Positions 1-6,796 are shown, numbered from the stretch's first letter. The stretch: DNA of 8,046 nucleotides from Woeseiaceae bacterium (GCA_022866645.1 JALHUQ010000093.1:1-8046), one strand, 5' to 3'. A program made the numbers and translations. The notes: a model not told the origin generated them from the sequence alone.

Positions 1-285
1 ACTCGTTGGTTGCTCGACAACGGATCGCTCGATCCAAATGCGGTGGGCTCGGCGTCAGTTAATCTGTTGATGCTCACTGGCACCGTTGTCGGCGGCTGGC
101 AAATGGCGCTGGCGGGGCTTGCCATCGTCAATGGCGCGGCGTCCGGTGACGAGTCTTTCGCCGAGGCAAAGTTGATGACCGCGCGTTTTTACGCGCTACA
201 CATCCTGCCCAGAGCGAACGGATTTAGCGCTGCGGCGATGGCCGGACCTGATGCGGTCATGGCCTTGTCCGAAATACAGTTCTGA
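1..285 (+). CDS. Acyl-CoA dehydrogenase, C-terminal end (5' partial)
   Basis: Frame 1 is open from the first base and ends at TGA 283-285, giving the last 94 residues of a protein that begins outside the window. The visible part starts TRWLLDNGSL and contains two alanine/glycine-rich helices (around GGWQMALAGLA), then the segment ARFYALHILPRANG and the ending MALSEIQF. This pattern matches the extra C-terminal helical domain of the long (about 590-residue) acyl-CoA dehydrogenases, such as DmdC-like enzymes, in which 'ARFYAEHILP' and a final 'L.E.QF' are typical. These are cytoplasmic FAD enzymes that introduce an alpha,beta double bond into acyl-CoA thioesters. The FAD-binding core and catalytic glutamate lie upstream and cannot be inspected, so the substrate is unknown. 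A TTG at position 10 is not a real start, because the frame stays open to the left. The gene converges on the minus-strand operon with only 4 bases between stop codons. Confidence 0.8.
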   Translation, partial: TRWLLDNGSLDPNAVGSASVNLLMLTGTVVGGWQMALAGLAIVNGAASGDESFAEAKLMTARFYALHILPRANGFSAAAMAGPDAVMALSEIQF

Positions 286-289
286 TTTC

Positions 290-1909
290 TCAGGAATAGA
301 TCCGCTTCAGCAACGGCGCCATTTTTCGCATGCCGACGATGCTGGTCGTCGTCAGCATGCCGGCCATCATCGCGCCGGTGACACCGCAAGTCAGGATGTC
401 CTGACCGGTCAGCCAGAGACCGGGAATGGTGGTTTTCGGACGTAACCATTTCTGTTGCATGCGAGTGGGCGTGTGCGACAGGCCGTAAAGTTCGCCATGC
501 TGGTAGCCGCTGAACCAGTTGGTCGACAAGGGTGTAGAAACCTCGTAGTAATCCACCTTGCCGCGCAAGCCAGGAAGCTTGTCGTACAAGTGGTTCATCA
601 GGCGCTCACCGAGCTCAGCCTTGAATGCGTCGTAGTCATCGCCACGCTTGCCCCAGGTCTTGTCGCGCCATTTTTCGAACCACTGGTAGGGCGCCGGTGC
701 CACAATTTCGATCGTTGCAGTTCCCGGATGACGTTCGAGATAGTTCGGGTCTTTCGCAGACGGGAACGAAATGTAGACAACCGGGAACGGTTCATTCTCG
801 TTGTTGACGAAGCGCTCGACGGCAGCGTCGTAGTCGTTGTCCGGATAGATCCAGAAGTTGGTTTTTGGCAGTCCGAGTTTCTCTGCGGTGCTCTTGAGCC
901 CTATGTAAACTCCGAGATGCGCAATGCTGGGTTCAACGTTCTGCAATTTTCTCTTGTAGCCGGCATGCTCGGCTATGTCGGCAGGCAGAAGTTTCTGGAA
1001 GGTATTGCCGACTCCGGCGGATGAGATAACACAAGGACACTCGATGCGGTGACCGTCCTTCATCAACACGCCTCGAACCTTGCCTTCTTCAACGACGATG
1101 TTTTCTACCGCTGCGTAGGTAAAAACTTCGCCGCCCGCCGCCTGGATTTTGGGGATGATGCTATCTGCGATTCGCCATGAGCCGCCGATGGGGTAATAGC
1201 CACCGTGCAGGTAGTGACGGACGATCATGGAATGCACGAGAAATGTGGACTGCCTGGGTGGCAGGCCCATGTCGCCCCACTGGCCACACAACACGGCGAT
1301 CAGATCCTGATCACTCGTGAGTTCGCTGAGTACGTCGTAGGTGTTCCGAAACAGAAATCGCGAAGACTTCCATAACAGGTAAGGCCACATTAGCAGGTAG
1401 TGCCAAAATCCGAAGCTGCGCTTCATGCCATAGGCGCGCAGGGCGCTGCCGGCTTTCGCCAGTAACCTGAGATAGCGGTCGATCGCTATTTCCTCACGGG
1501 GGAACTGCCGAATCAGGTTGTCGCGGTATTCGTCTTTGCCCGCTACGGCATTGAAGACCTTGTCACCGATATAGAAACGATCGTACTCATCATCCATCGG
1601 CGCCCAATGCAGGTTTCCACCCGACAGGTAATCGAACATTTTACGAGTACCGGTTTTCGCTCCGACTTCACCGATGTAATGTACGCCGACGTCCCACTCG
1701 TAGCCGTTGCGCTCGTAAGAGTGCGTAAAGCCGCCAGCGGTGTAGTGCTGCTCGAGTACGCACACCTTCCAGCCGAGGTCACTCAGCAGGGCGGCAGAGG
1801 TCAGGCCACTCATTCCCGAGCCGATTACGATAGCGTCGTATTTTTCCGCGAGGCGGCCGGGACGATACCGATAACCGATGCGCAGCGTGCTGGGTGTTTT
1901 CGTCGCCAT
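290..1909 (-). CDS. FAD-dependent oxidoreductase of the phytoene desaturase / retinol saturase (RetSat) type
   Basis: The protein has 539 residues. An N-terminal Rossmann dinucleotide site is clear: AIVIGSGMSGL at residues 26-36, followed by the ribose-binding acidic residue in VLEQH (E53) and GG at 59-60. Residues 75-80 (GVHYIG) and 236-251 (GGYYPIGGSWRIADSI) are characteristic of CrtI-like and all-trans-retinol 13,14-reductase proteins. The C-terminal FAD segment, GLWLTGQDILTCGVTGAMMAGM, lies at about 497-518. Residues 168-187 are strongly aromatic and hydrophobic (HYLLMWPYLLW), which could dock the enzyme on a membrane to reach a lipid substrate. No signal peptide is seen, so the cytoplasmic side is expected. 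Family members saturate, desaturate or isomerise polyenes; the substrate here is not predictable and no carotenoid gene is in the window. It is the last gene of the operon, starting 3 bases after the deacetylase stop. It has no strong Shine-Dalgarno sequence, so translational coupling is likely. Confidence 0.85.
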   Translation of the reverse strand: MATKTPSTLRIGYRYRPGRLAEKYDAIVIGSGMSGLTSAALLSDLGWKVCVLEQHYTAGGFTHSYERNGYEWDVGVHYIGEVGAKTGTRKMFDYLSGGNLHWAPMDDEYDRFYIGDKVFNAVAGKDEYRDNLIRQFPREEIAIDRYLRLLAKAGSALRAYGMKRSFGFWHYLLMWPYLLWKSSRFLFRNTYDVLSELTSDQDLIAVLCGQWGDMGLPPRQSTFLVHSMIVRHYLHGGYYPIGGSWRIADSIIPKIQAAGGEVFTYAAVENIVVEEGKVRGVLMKDGHRIECPCVISSAGVGNTFQKLLPADIAEHAGYKRKLQNVEPSIAHLGVYIGLKSTAEKLGLPKTNFWIYPDNDYDAAVERFVNNENEPFPVVYISFPSAKDPNYLERHPGTATIEIVAPAPYQWFEKWRDKTWGKRGDDYDAFKAELGERLMNHLYDKLPGLRGKVDYYEVSTPLSTNWFSGYQHGELYGLSHTPTRMQQKWLRPKTTIPGLWLTGQDILTCGVTGAMMAGMLTTTSIVGMRKMAPLLKRIYS

Positions 1910-1912
1910 CGG

Positions 1913-2713
1913 CTAGTTGGATGCCCCGTTATCGCGCACGTAGGTCATGATGTTGAGGTAGGTGTCGATCCAATAGGTTTCACGATTCGCTGCGAGGAAT
2001 TGCAGCAACTCTTCGTGCGCCTCCGGGGATGTCGCGAGGTGATCGCCACCGACGCCATGAAACAGGATATTGAGCAACACACCGTCTTTGCTGTGTTCTT
2101 CAACCCTATGAATCAGTTCAGCACCCGTGAACCCAACGGATCCGACCAGAAAAATCGAACCCTCCGGGATACCCTCGTCGCGGGATTTAACGGCGACAAA
2201 CATCGGTGCAACTGCATCGACATAATTCCCACCGCTGGTGAGCTCGTCAAAACAAGGTGGTGTGAAAGTGCGGTCGTCACGACCGTCAATGGCATGCAGT
2301 ACCGTATTTGCCATGATCACCTCGGCCACCAGGTCCGCGACGCTGCGGACGTCGAGATCAAGGTGCGGAGCAACCCAGTCTCTGTCCGGTTTTCCCCTGC
2401 TGCAACCGTGATAGATCGTATGATTGCCCAGCTCGTGGCCGGCTTCTGCCGCGGCGCGCCACTCGGACAGTCTCTGGTGCACGGAAGGATGTGCGAGAGT
2501 CAGATAGAATGATCCCTTGATGTTGTGTTTGTTCAAAGCCGGTAACGCATTGTCGAGTTGGCTTTCGAGTGCGTCGTCATAGGACAAACTGATGGCGACC
2601 CTCGCGCCGTTCGGCCATGTCATGGTTTCGTCGGCGACCGCCGGCCGCGAAAAGGCGACAGAAAACATCGCGATGGATAATAGGAAGAACAGCATCGCAA
2701 TACTGCGCTCCAT
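1913..2713 (-). CDS. Exported polysaccharide deacetylase family protein (NodB homology domain)
   Basis: This is a 266-residue protein. Residues 1-27 form a signal peptide: a short charged start, a hydrophobic core (AMLFFLLSIAMF) and a likely cut after AVA, so the mature enzyme should be periplasmic or envelope-associated. The NodB metal-hydrolase motifs are visible. Motif 1 is SYDDA (44-48; D46 the presumed base, D47 a metal ligand). Motif 2 is NHTIYH (97-102; metal ligands H98 and H102). TPPCFDE (151-157) occupies the motif 3 position, and LFHGVGGDH (217-225; H219) the last catalytic motif. The family removes N- or O-acyl groups from sugars, or acts on related amides; the substrate here is unknown. 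The start ATG directly follows the amidohydrolase stop (TAA-ATG). No good Shine-Dalgarno precedes it, which fits coupled translation. An in-frame ATG at residue 7 (coordinate 2695) is an alternative start that would leave a shorter signal peptide. Confidence 0.88.
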   Translation of the reverse strand: MERSIAMLFFLLSIAMFSVAFSRPAVADETMTWPNGARVAISLSYDDALESQLDNALPALNKHNIKGSFYLTLAHPSVHQRLSEWRAAAEAGHELGNHTIYHGCSRGKPDRDWVAPHLDLDVRSVADLVAEVIMANTVLHAIDGRDDRTFTPPCFDELTSGGNYVDAVAPMFVAVKSRDEGIPEGSIFLVGSVGFTGAELIHRVEEHSKDGVLLNILFHGVGGDHLATSPEAHEELLQFLAANRETYWIDTYLNIMTYVRDNGASN

Positions 2714-4003
2714 TTAGTCTTTGTAAACCTTGCCGCCTTTCATTACGAAATCGACGTCGAGCAGTTCATCGATATTTTCCAACGGTGATGCATCAACCGC
2801 GATGATGTCGGCGAACTTGCCGGCTTCGATCGTGCCGATGGAGTCGCTCATGTCGATAAGGTCCGCCGCGTTTATGGTGGCAGAAATAATAACATCCATC
2901 TCTGACATACCGGCTGCCACCATCAGAACAGCTTCCTCGGCATTCCTGCCGTGCTGTGAAACTCCGCTGTCCGTCCCGTACGCGATATTGACCCCCGCCT
3001 TATGCGCCTTCTCGAACGACCCCGCCATATCGTTGCCAACACGAATGGCTTTTTCCCTGATCGCGGGACTCATGAATTCGGACTCGACAGCCATCGTTGC
3101 GACGGTCTTCCCAGCCAGCAATGTCGGTACCAGATAGGCGCCAGTCTCTTTGAACAGTTTGATCGCGCGCGGCCCGGTGTAGGTGCCATGCTCGATGCTG
3201 GCCACACCGGCTTCAAGCGCGGCGATGATGCCTTCTTCCCCGTGGGCATGTGATGCAACTTTCTTGCCCATGCGTGCAGCCGCCAGAACCACCTCTTTGA
3301 GTTCGTCCATTTCCATCTGCTGTTCCGTGCCGGTGGCGCGGTCGGTCAATACGCCACCCGTCGATGTGATCTTTACGAGGTCCGCACCGTACTTGATGAC
3401 GTTGCGGGTCGCGCGGCGGCAATCGTAGGGTCCGTCACAAATATTGGTGGACGTCAGTATTTCCATGAAGTCAGGGTTCATGCCACTAACGTCCATATGA
3501 CCACCCGTGATGCCAACGCCACCCGCCGCAATGATGCGTGGGCCGTCTATCCAACCCTTCTCGATGGCATCACGCATGGCGTACATTTCCTGCTCCGACG
3601 ACCCGACGTCGCGGACCGTCGTAAACCCGGCCCGCAATGTATTCATCGCGAAAAAGATGCTGCGCATCTGCATCAATTGATCCGACATCTTCAACGCTTC
3701 GCTGTCGTTCTTGGGACCGAGTTCGCCCTGCAGATGGACGTGCATGTCCATCAGACCGGGAAGAACGAATTGCTTACTGAGATCGATCACAGTGACGTCG
3801 CCGCCGAAATCAGCGGCGCTGGCGTAGCCATTTTTGACGGCGATAATTCGACCGTCCTCAACGACGATAGTCTGTCGTGCGGCGGGCGCCTTGCCGGGCA
3901 CAGCCAGCAATTGTCCTGCATGGATCAGGGTGGTCTCGGCAATTCCGGGCGCCGCGAACGCCAACAGGATTAGCGCCGCAATCAGTCTGCGATGAAGTGT
4001 CAT
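2714..4003 (-). CDS. Exported metal-dependent amidohydrolase (prolidase / imidazolonepropionase-like)
   Basis: This 429-residue protein has a signal peptide (RR near the start, hydrophobic ALILLAFAAPG, probable cut after GIA at residue 22), so it is probably periplasmic. The amidohydrolase-superfamily metal centre is complete by eye: HVH (H88, H90), the lysine expected to be carboxylated in LVKITSTGG (K211), SHAHG (H252 and H254), IEHGTY (H272) and YGTDSGV (D345). The C-terminal strand region GTIEAGKFADIIAVD is typical of the family. Related proteins cleave Xaa-Pro or other N-acyl and carboxy-terminal amino acids from small peptides, so an exported peptidase-like or N-acyl-amino-acid hydrolase role is likely but unproven. 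An AAGGA Shine-Dalgarno lies 7 bases before the ATG and abuts the stop codon of the upstream aldehyde dehydrogenase. The bases next to the ATG (TCCT) could pair weakly with AGGA of that Shine-Dalgarno. It is the second gene of the operon. Confidence 0.88.
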   Translation of the reverse strand: MTLHRRLIAALILLAFAAPGIAETTLIHAGQLLAVPGKAPAARQTIVVEDGRIIAVKNGYASAADFGGDVTVIDLSKQFVLPGLMDMHVHLQGELGPKNDSEALKMSDQLMQMRSIFFAMNTLRAGFTTVRDVGSSEQEMYAMRDAIEKGWIDGPRIIAAGGVGITGGHMDVSGMNPDFMEILTSTNICDGPYDCRRATRNVIKYGADLVKITSTGGVLTDRATGTEQQMEMDELKEVVLAAARMGKKVASHAHGEEGIIAALEAGVASIEHGTYTGPRAIKLFKETGAYLVPTLLAGKTVATMAVESEFMSPAIREKAIRVGNDMAGSFEKAHKAGVNIAYGTDSGVSQHGRNAEEAVLMVAAGMSEMDVIISATINAADLIDMSDSIGTIEAGKFADIIAVDASPLENIDELLDVDFVMKGGKVYKD

Positions 4004-4016
4004 AGGAAGGTCCTTA

Positions 4017-5423
4017 TTATCTGATTTTTCTTAGTAAATTCAGTTTCTTATCGGTGTAGGGCGCATAGCGAAGCGCGAGATCAGGCCACCATCCACGTTT
4101 CATTACCGCTTTCATGTGGCTGAAGGTTTCGAAGCCCCTCTTTCCGCTGTAAGCGCCCATGCCGCTCGGCCCGACTCCGCCAAACGGCAACTCATGGACC
4201 GTCATGAACATCATGACGTCATTGACGCAGGCATTGCCGCTACTGACTTGCTCAAGAAACTTTCTTTCAGCTCGTTTGTTATTGGTAAAAATATACGCCG
4301 ACAGCGGTTTGTCGCCACTGCGAATAAGGGCGATCGCCTCTTCGAGGTTGTCGGCGCGAACGATCGGCAGCACCGGGCCGAATATTTCCTCTCGCATGAC
4401 CGCGCTGTCAGGCGCGACGTCCGTTATCACCGTCGGAGCAATGTATTTGTCCGCCGCATCAAGTTGGCCGCCGATGACAGTGTGCCCGGATGCGATGAAT
4501 GCACTGACTCGCTGGAAGTGGCGATCATTGACCATGCGCCCGTAGGAATCCGATTTCTGCGGGTCGTCGCCAAACATTTCGCGAATACATTTTTCGAGTA
4601 GCGGCACCAGCAATGCTTCGGTGTCGGTATCGGTCAACAGGTAATCCGGCGCGATGCAGGTTTGTCCGGCGTTGGTAAATTTTCCCCAGGCGATGCGCCT
4701 CGCGGTTGTCTCGAGATTCGCATCCGGCAAAACAACACAGGGCGACTTGCCACCCAGCTCCAGGGTGACTGGTGTGAGGTGTTTGGCTGCTGCTGCCATG
4801 ACGATACGACCGACGTTGCCGCCGCCTGTGTAGAGTATATGGTCGAAGGGCAGATCGAGCAGGGCGGTGGTCTCTGGCACCGAACCTTCAACAACCTTGA
4901 CGCAATCCGGATCCAGGTATTTGGGCAGCAGCCGCGCCAACAGCGCCGAGGTGGCAGGCGCGAGTTCCGACGGCTTTATCACGACGCAGTTGCCAGCGGC
5001 GATCGCCGCCGACATTCCGGCGAGCGTCAGTTGCACCGGGTAGTTCCAGGCGCCGATGACGAGGACGATCCCTAAGGGTTCCGGCTGGATCCAGCTCTGC
5101 CCGGGTTGCCCAAAGACCGGGGTCGAAACACGCCGTTTTCGGGTCCAGCGATTCAGGTTTTTGGCGCTATAAGCCGCGTCAGCGCTAACGTAGGACGTTT
5201 CTGTCATGAACGATTCCGAGGCCGATTTCCCAAGATCGGCCTTCAAGGCCGCAAACAGCTCAGCCTCGCATTCGCTCATCATCTTTTTTACTGCATTGAG
5301 CTGGGCGCGTCGCCAGGCAAGGTCCCGGGTCTTGCCGCTGTCGAACACCGCTGTCAGATTCCTGAACAGCTCTTTGAAGTCGGCATGATTGACAGGCGAG
5401 GACTGCAGGACGGGTTTCGACAT
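4017..5423 (-). CDS. NAD(P)-dependent aldehyde dehydrogenase, class 3 (ALDH3)-like
   Basis: The 468-residue protein shows the full ALDH active site: WNYP (N126), VIKPSE (K150), ELGGKSP (E222, general base), NAGQTCIAPDY (nucleophile C256) and EEIFGP (345-350). The short length, the APDY after the cysteine and the C-terminal block PFGGVGPSGMGAYSGKRGFETFSH (413-436) mark the ALDH3 / coniferyl-aldehyde-dehydrogenase-like group. That group oxidises medium-chain, aromatic or lipid-derived aldehydes to acids. I place the start at ATG 5423 because a purine-rich AGAGAGA-type ribosome site precedes it and the homologous sequence begins there. An in-frame ATG at 5522 would add 33 residues of low family character and has no Shine-Dalgarno. 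No signal peptide is seen; the C-terminal tail (WWPDLALRYAPYTDKKLNLLRKIR) is basic and could touch the membrane. This is the promoter-proximal gene of the four-gene operon, ending 13 bases before the amidohydrolase. Confidence 0.92.
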   Translation of the reverse strand: MSKPVLQSSPVNHADFKELFRNLTAVFDSGKTRDLAWRRAQLNAVKKMMSECEAELFAALKADLGKSASESFMTETSYVSADAAYSAKNLNRWTRKRRVSTPVFGQPGQSWIQPEPLGIVLVIGAWNYPVQLTLAGMSAAIAAGNCVVIKPSELAPATSALLARLLPKYLDPDCVKVVEGSVPETTALLDLPFDHILYTGGGNVGRIVMAAAAKHLTPVTLELGGKSPCVVLPDANLETTARRIAWGKFTNAGQTCIAPDYLLTDTDTEALLVPLLEKCIREMFGDDPQKSDSYGRMVNDRHFQRVSAFIASGHTVIGGQLDAADKYIAPTVITDVAPDSAVMREEIFGPVLPIVRADNLEEAIALIRSGDKPLSAYIFTNNKRAERKFLEQVSSGNACVNDVMMFMTVHELPFGGVGPSGMGAYSGKRGFETFSHMKAVMKRGWWPDLALRYAPYTDKKLNLLRKIR

Positions 5424-5485
5424 TTTGGTCTCTCTAGTGCAGGCCGATCGATATTGCCTGCCGAAATACTCATAGGGAAGGGAAA

Positions 5486-5505
5486 TACGGTAGCAAGCTA
5501 CGGTA
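5486..5505. repeat. Direct repeat TACGGTA x2 with an embedded inverted repeat, candidate operator
   Basis: TACGGTA occurs at 5486-5492 and again at 5499-5505, a 13-base period. Overlapping it, GTAGC (5490-5494) and GCTAC (5497-5501) form a perfect 5-base inverted repeat around AA. The site overlaps the plus-strand TATGAT box and lies downstream of the minus-strand TATAAT box. A transcription factor bound here could therefore affect both genes. No regulator gene is encoded next to it, so the protein is unknown. Confidence 0.4.
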
Positions 5506-5520
5506 TGATTTCGCGCATTC

Positions 5521-5534
5521 ATTAACGAATGGAA
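5521..5534. repeat. Imperfect 14-base palindrome ATTCATTAACGAAT
   Basis: Six of seven base pairs match (ATTC/GAAT around a TTAA core, one A/C mismatch). It sits between the candidate plus-strand -10 box and the GTG start of the transporter gene, and next to the minus-strand TATAAT. It may be a second operator half of the divergent control region, or a chance AT-rich palindrome. Confidence 0.25.
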
Positions 5535-5542
5535 TTATAGCA

Positions 5543-6646
5543 GTGATAGAGAACCTTAGATTGCCCGGTTGGTGGATGGGCCTGGCACTCGCCGTACTCG
5601 TGTCATTCGCGGCAGGTTATGCAGCGGACTGGTTTGGCGTGGCGGTACTTGGATTCGCGAAAAGCCCGGTCAGCGCCATCATGATGGCGATAGTTCTCGG
5701 CATGCTGGTCGCCAATACCGTCAAATTGCCGGACAGCATTCAGCCAGGGCTTAAGTTTTGCACCTCGGCGATACTCCGCATCGGCATCATGTTGCTCGGC
5801 ATACGCCTGAGTCTTACGGGTACCGGGCAATTCACGCTGGTGGCTTTGCCATTCGTTATTGCGGCGATTGCCATCGGTCTTTTCACCGTGGGATTGCTGG
5901 GGCGTTACATGGGTCTCTCCCGGCAGCTCAGCGGGCTGATTGCCGTCGGTACCAGCATTTGCGGATGCACCGCCATCGTCGCTACGGCCCCCCTGATCAA
6001 GGCTAACGAATCCGAAGTCAGTTACGCCGTCGCCTGTATTACCGTCTTCGGTTTGGCCGCAATGTTTGTCTACCCGGTCCTGGCACATCAGGTGTTCGCG
6101 AGCCAACCGGAACTCGCCGGGTTGTTCCTCGGCACTTCTATTCACGAAACCGCGCAGGTCGCCGGCGCCGGCATGATGTATGAGGCGCAATACAATGCGC
6201 CGGTCGCTCTCGATATCGCGACGGTGACCAAGCTGGTTCGTAATCTGTGCATGATTGCGGTGATTCCTCTTGTCGGCGTACTTTATGGTCGGGAGCACGC
6301 CAGGGAGGATACAGGCCGAATAAACTATCTGGCGATGATCCCCTGGTTCATCGTTGGTTTTGCTCTGATGTCAGCACTACGGACCGTCGGCGACATGGGT
6401 GACAAGCCATTTGGCCTGCTGGCCCCTGCCGATTGGAAGCAAATCGTAGAGCTTGTAAAAGATGCGGCAGAGCGTTGCCTGCTCGTCGCCATGGCGGCGG
6501 TTGGCCTGACATCGATGCTCGCCGGTATCATCAAAATCGGATTGCGGCCGTTTGCGCTGGGTTTATTCGCCGCTGTATTGATCGGCGGTGTCAGTTTCGC
6601 TCTTATCTCATTGTTCGCTGCTGATCTGATCGCTCTGCTGGCCTGA
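5543..6646 (+). CDS. yeiH: YeiH/UPF0324-family membrane transporter (putative sulfate/sulfite exporter family)
   Basis: This 367-residue, very hydrophobic protein has about 10-11 membrane segments (roughly 12-30, 43-60, 76-92, 97-120, 128-150, 160-180, 232-249, 262-280, 310-330 and 336-360). Family signatures are present: LRIGIMLLGIRLSL (78-91), GTSICGCTAIVA (136-147), LGTSIHETAQVAGAG (196-210) and TKLVRN (229-234). The family is annotated as a putative sulfate exporter, and some relatives are linked to sulfite or sulfonate metabolism; the substrate here is unknown. I chose the GTG start because GGAAT (5531-5535) lies 7 bases before it and no in-frame ATG is seen just upstream. The gene is divergent from the ALDH operon and shares its control region. 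It is followed by a gap with no strong intrinsic terminator. It appears complete and intact. Confidence 0.9.
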   Translation: MIENLRLPGWWMGLALAVLVSFAAGYAADWFGVAVLGFAKSPVSAIMMAIVLGMLVANTVKLPDSIQPGLKFCTSAILRIGIMLLGIRLSLTGTGQFTLVALPFVIAAIAIGLFTVGLLGRYMGLSRQLSGLIAVGTSICGCTAIVATAPLIKANESEVSYAVACITVFGLAAMFVYPVLAHQVFASQPELAGLFLGTSIHETAQVAGAGMMYEAQYNAPVALDIATVTKLVRNLCMIAVIPLVGVLYGREHAREDTGRINYLAMIPWFIVGFALMSALRTVGDMGDKPFGLLAPADWKQIVELVKDAAERCLLVAMAAVGLTSMLAGIIKIGLRPFALGLFAAVLIGGVSFALISLFAADLIALLA

Positions 6647-6691
6647 TTACACCGGGCGACTGAAAAGCCGCTAGTCTGTCAATGCCGTGAC

Positions 6692-6702
6692 CCCGATTCG
6701 GG
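6692..6702. repeat. Short GC-rich inverted repeat CCCGATTCGGG
   Basis: An 11-base palindrome (five pairs around a central T) lies 46 bases after the transporter stop. As RNA it would be a 4-base-pair stem with an ATT loop. CCGCT (6668-6672) and AGCGG (6706-6710) could add an outer 5-base-pair stem. No U-run follows, so it does not qualify as a canonical intrinsic terminator. It may be a weak transcript end or only chance. Confidence 0.25.
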
Positions 6703-6712
6703 CCAAGCGGAC

Positions 6713-6723
6713 TTGTGTCACAA
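6713..6723. promoter_or_regulatory. Palindrome TTGTGTCACAA, candidate operator
   Basis: Perfect 5-base arms surround one central T. The site stands 115 bases before the nucleotidyltransferase ATG and directly before an A-rich, G-free tract (6719-6743). The position upstream of a new transcription unit fits an operator. I see no convincing -10/-35 pair next to it, so the assignment is tentative. Confidence 0.25.
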
Positions 6724-6769
6724 ATCCCAAAAACAAACAAATAGCGTTGGAACCTTTTCGCCCCAATAG

Positions 6770-6796
6770 TCGTGCCATTGAGTAATGGCATCACGA
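6770..6796 (+). promoter_or_regulatory. Leader hairpin upstream of the nucleotidyltransferase gene
   Basis: TGCCATT (6773-6779) and AATGGCA (6784-6790) are a perfect 7-base inverted repeat with the loop GAGT. An alternative pairing extends the stem to TCGTGCCATT with AATGG-CAT-CACGA (6770-6796), leaving a 3-base bulge. It ends 41 bases before the chosen ATG and is not followed by a U-run, so it is more likely a protein-binding site or an RNA leader structure than a terminator. Confidence 0.45.

Larger units (their letters stand above)
5424..5542. promoter_or_regulatory. Divergent promoter region between the ALDH operon and the YeiH-type transporter gene
   Basis: This 119-base region must carry the promoters for both directions. 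On the plus strand TATGAT (5504-5509) is a good -10-like box 33 bases before the GTG start, but no convincing -35 box lies 16-18 bases upstream of it. On the minus strand TATAAT (5539-5534) is a perfect -10 match, also without a good -35; it would give a leader of about 100 bases before the ATG at 5423. A second, weaker minus-strand candidate is TTGCTA and TATGAG with a 16-base spacer (within about 5470-5497). Weak -35 boxes suggest dependence on an activator. These are visual matches only. Confidence 0.5.

Noticed and set aside
455..1024. 189-codon plus-strand open frame inside the RetSat-like gene
   Set aside because: It is antisense to a conserved enzyme and carries no recognisable feature of its own.
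1607..2512. 301-codon plus-strand open frame antisense to the deacetylase and RetSat-like genes
   Set aside because: Its translation shows no domain or motif, it has no ribosome site, and both opposite-strand genes have complete catalytic motifs. It is explained by codon bias of the real genes.
5424..5522. Extended N terminus of the aldehyde dehydrogenase from ATG 5522
   Set aside because: There is no Shine-Dalgarno before it, the residues do not look like the family, and a purine-rich site precedes ATG 5423. A leaderless start from the TATAAT at 5539-5534 cannot be fully excluded.
5603..6298. 231-codon minus-strand open frame inside the YeiH-type gene
   Set aside because: The translation is charged and low-complexity with no family resemblance, while the plus strand encodes clear membrane helices and family signatures.
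6692..6702. Intrinsic terminator for the YeiH-type gene
   Set aside because: The stem is only 4-5 base pairs and no U-run follows on either strand.
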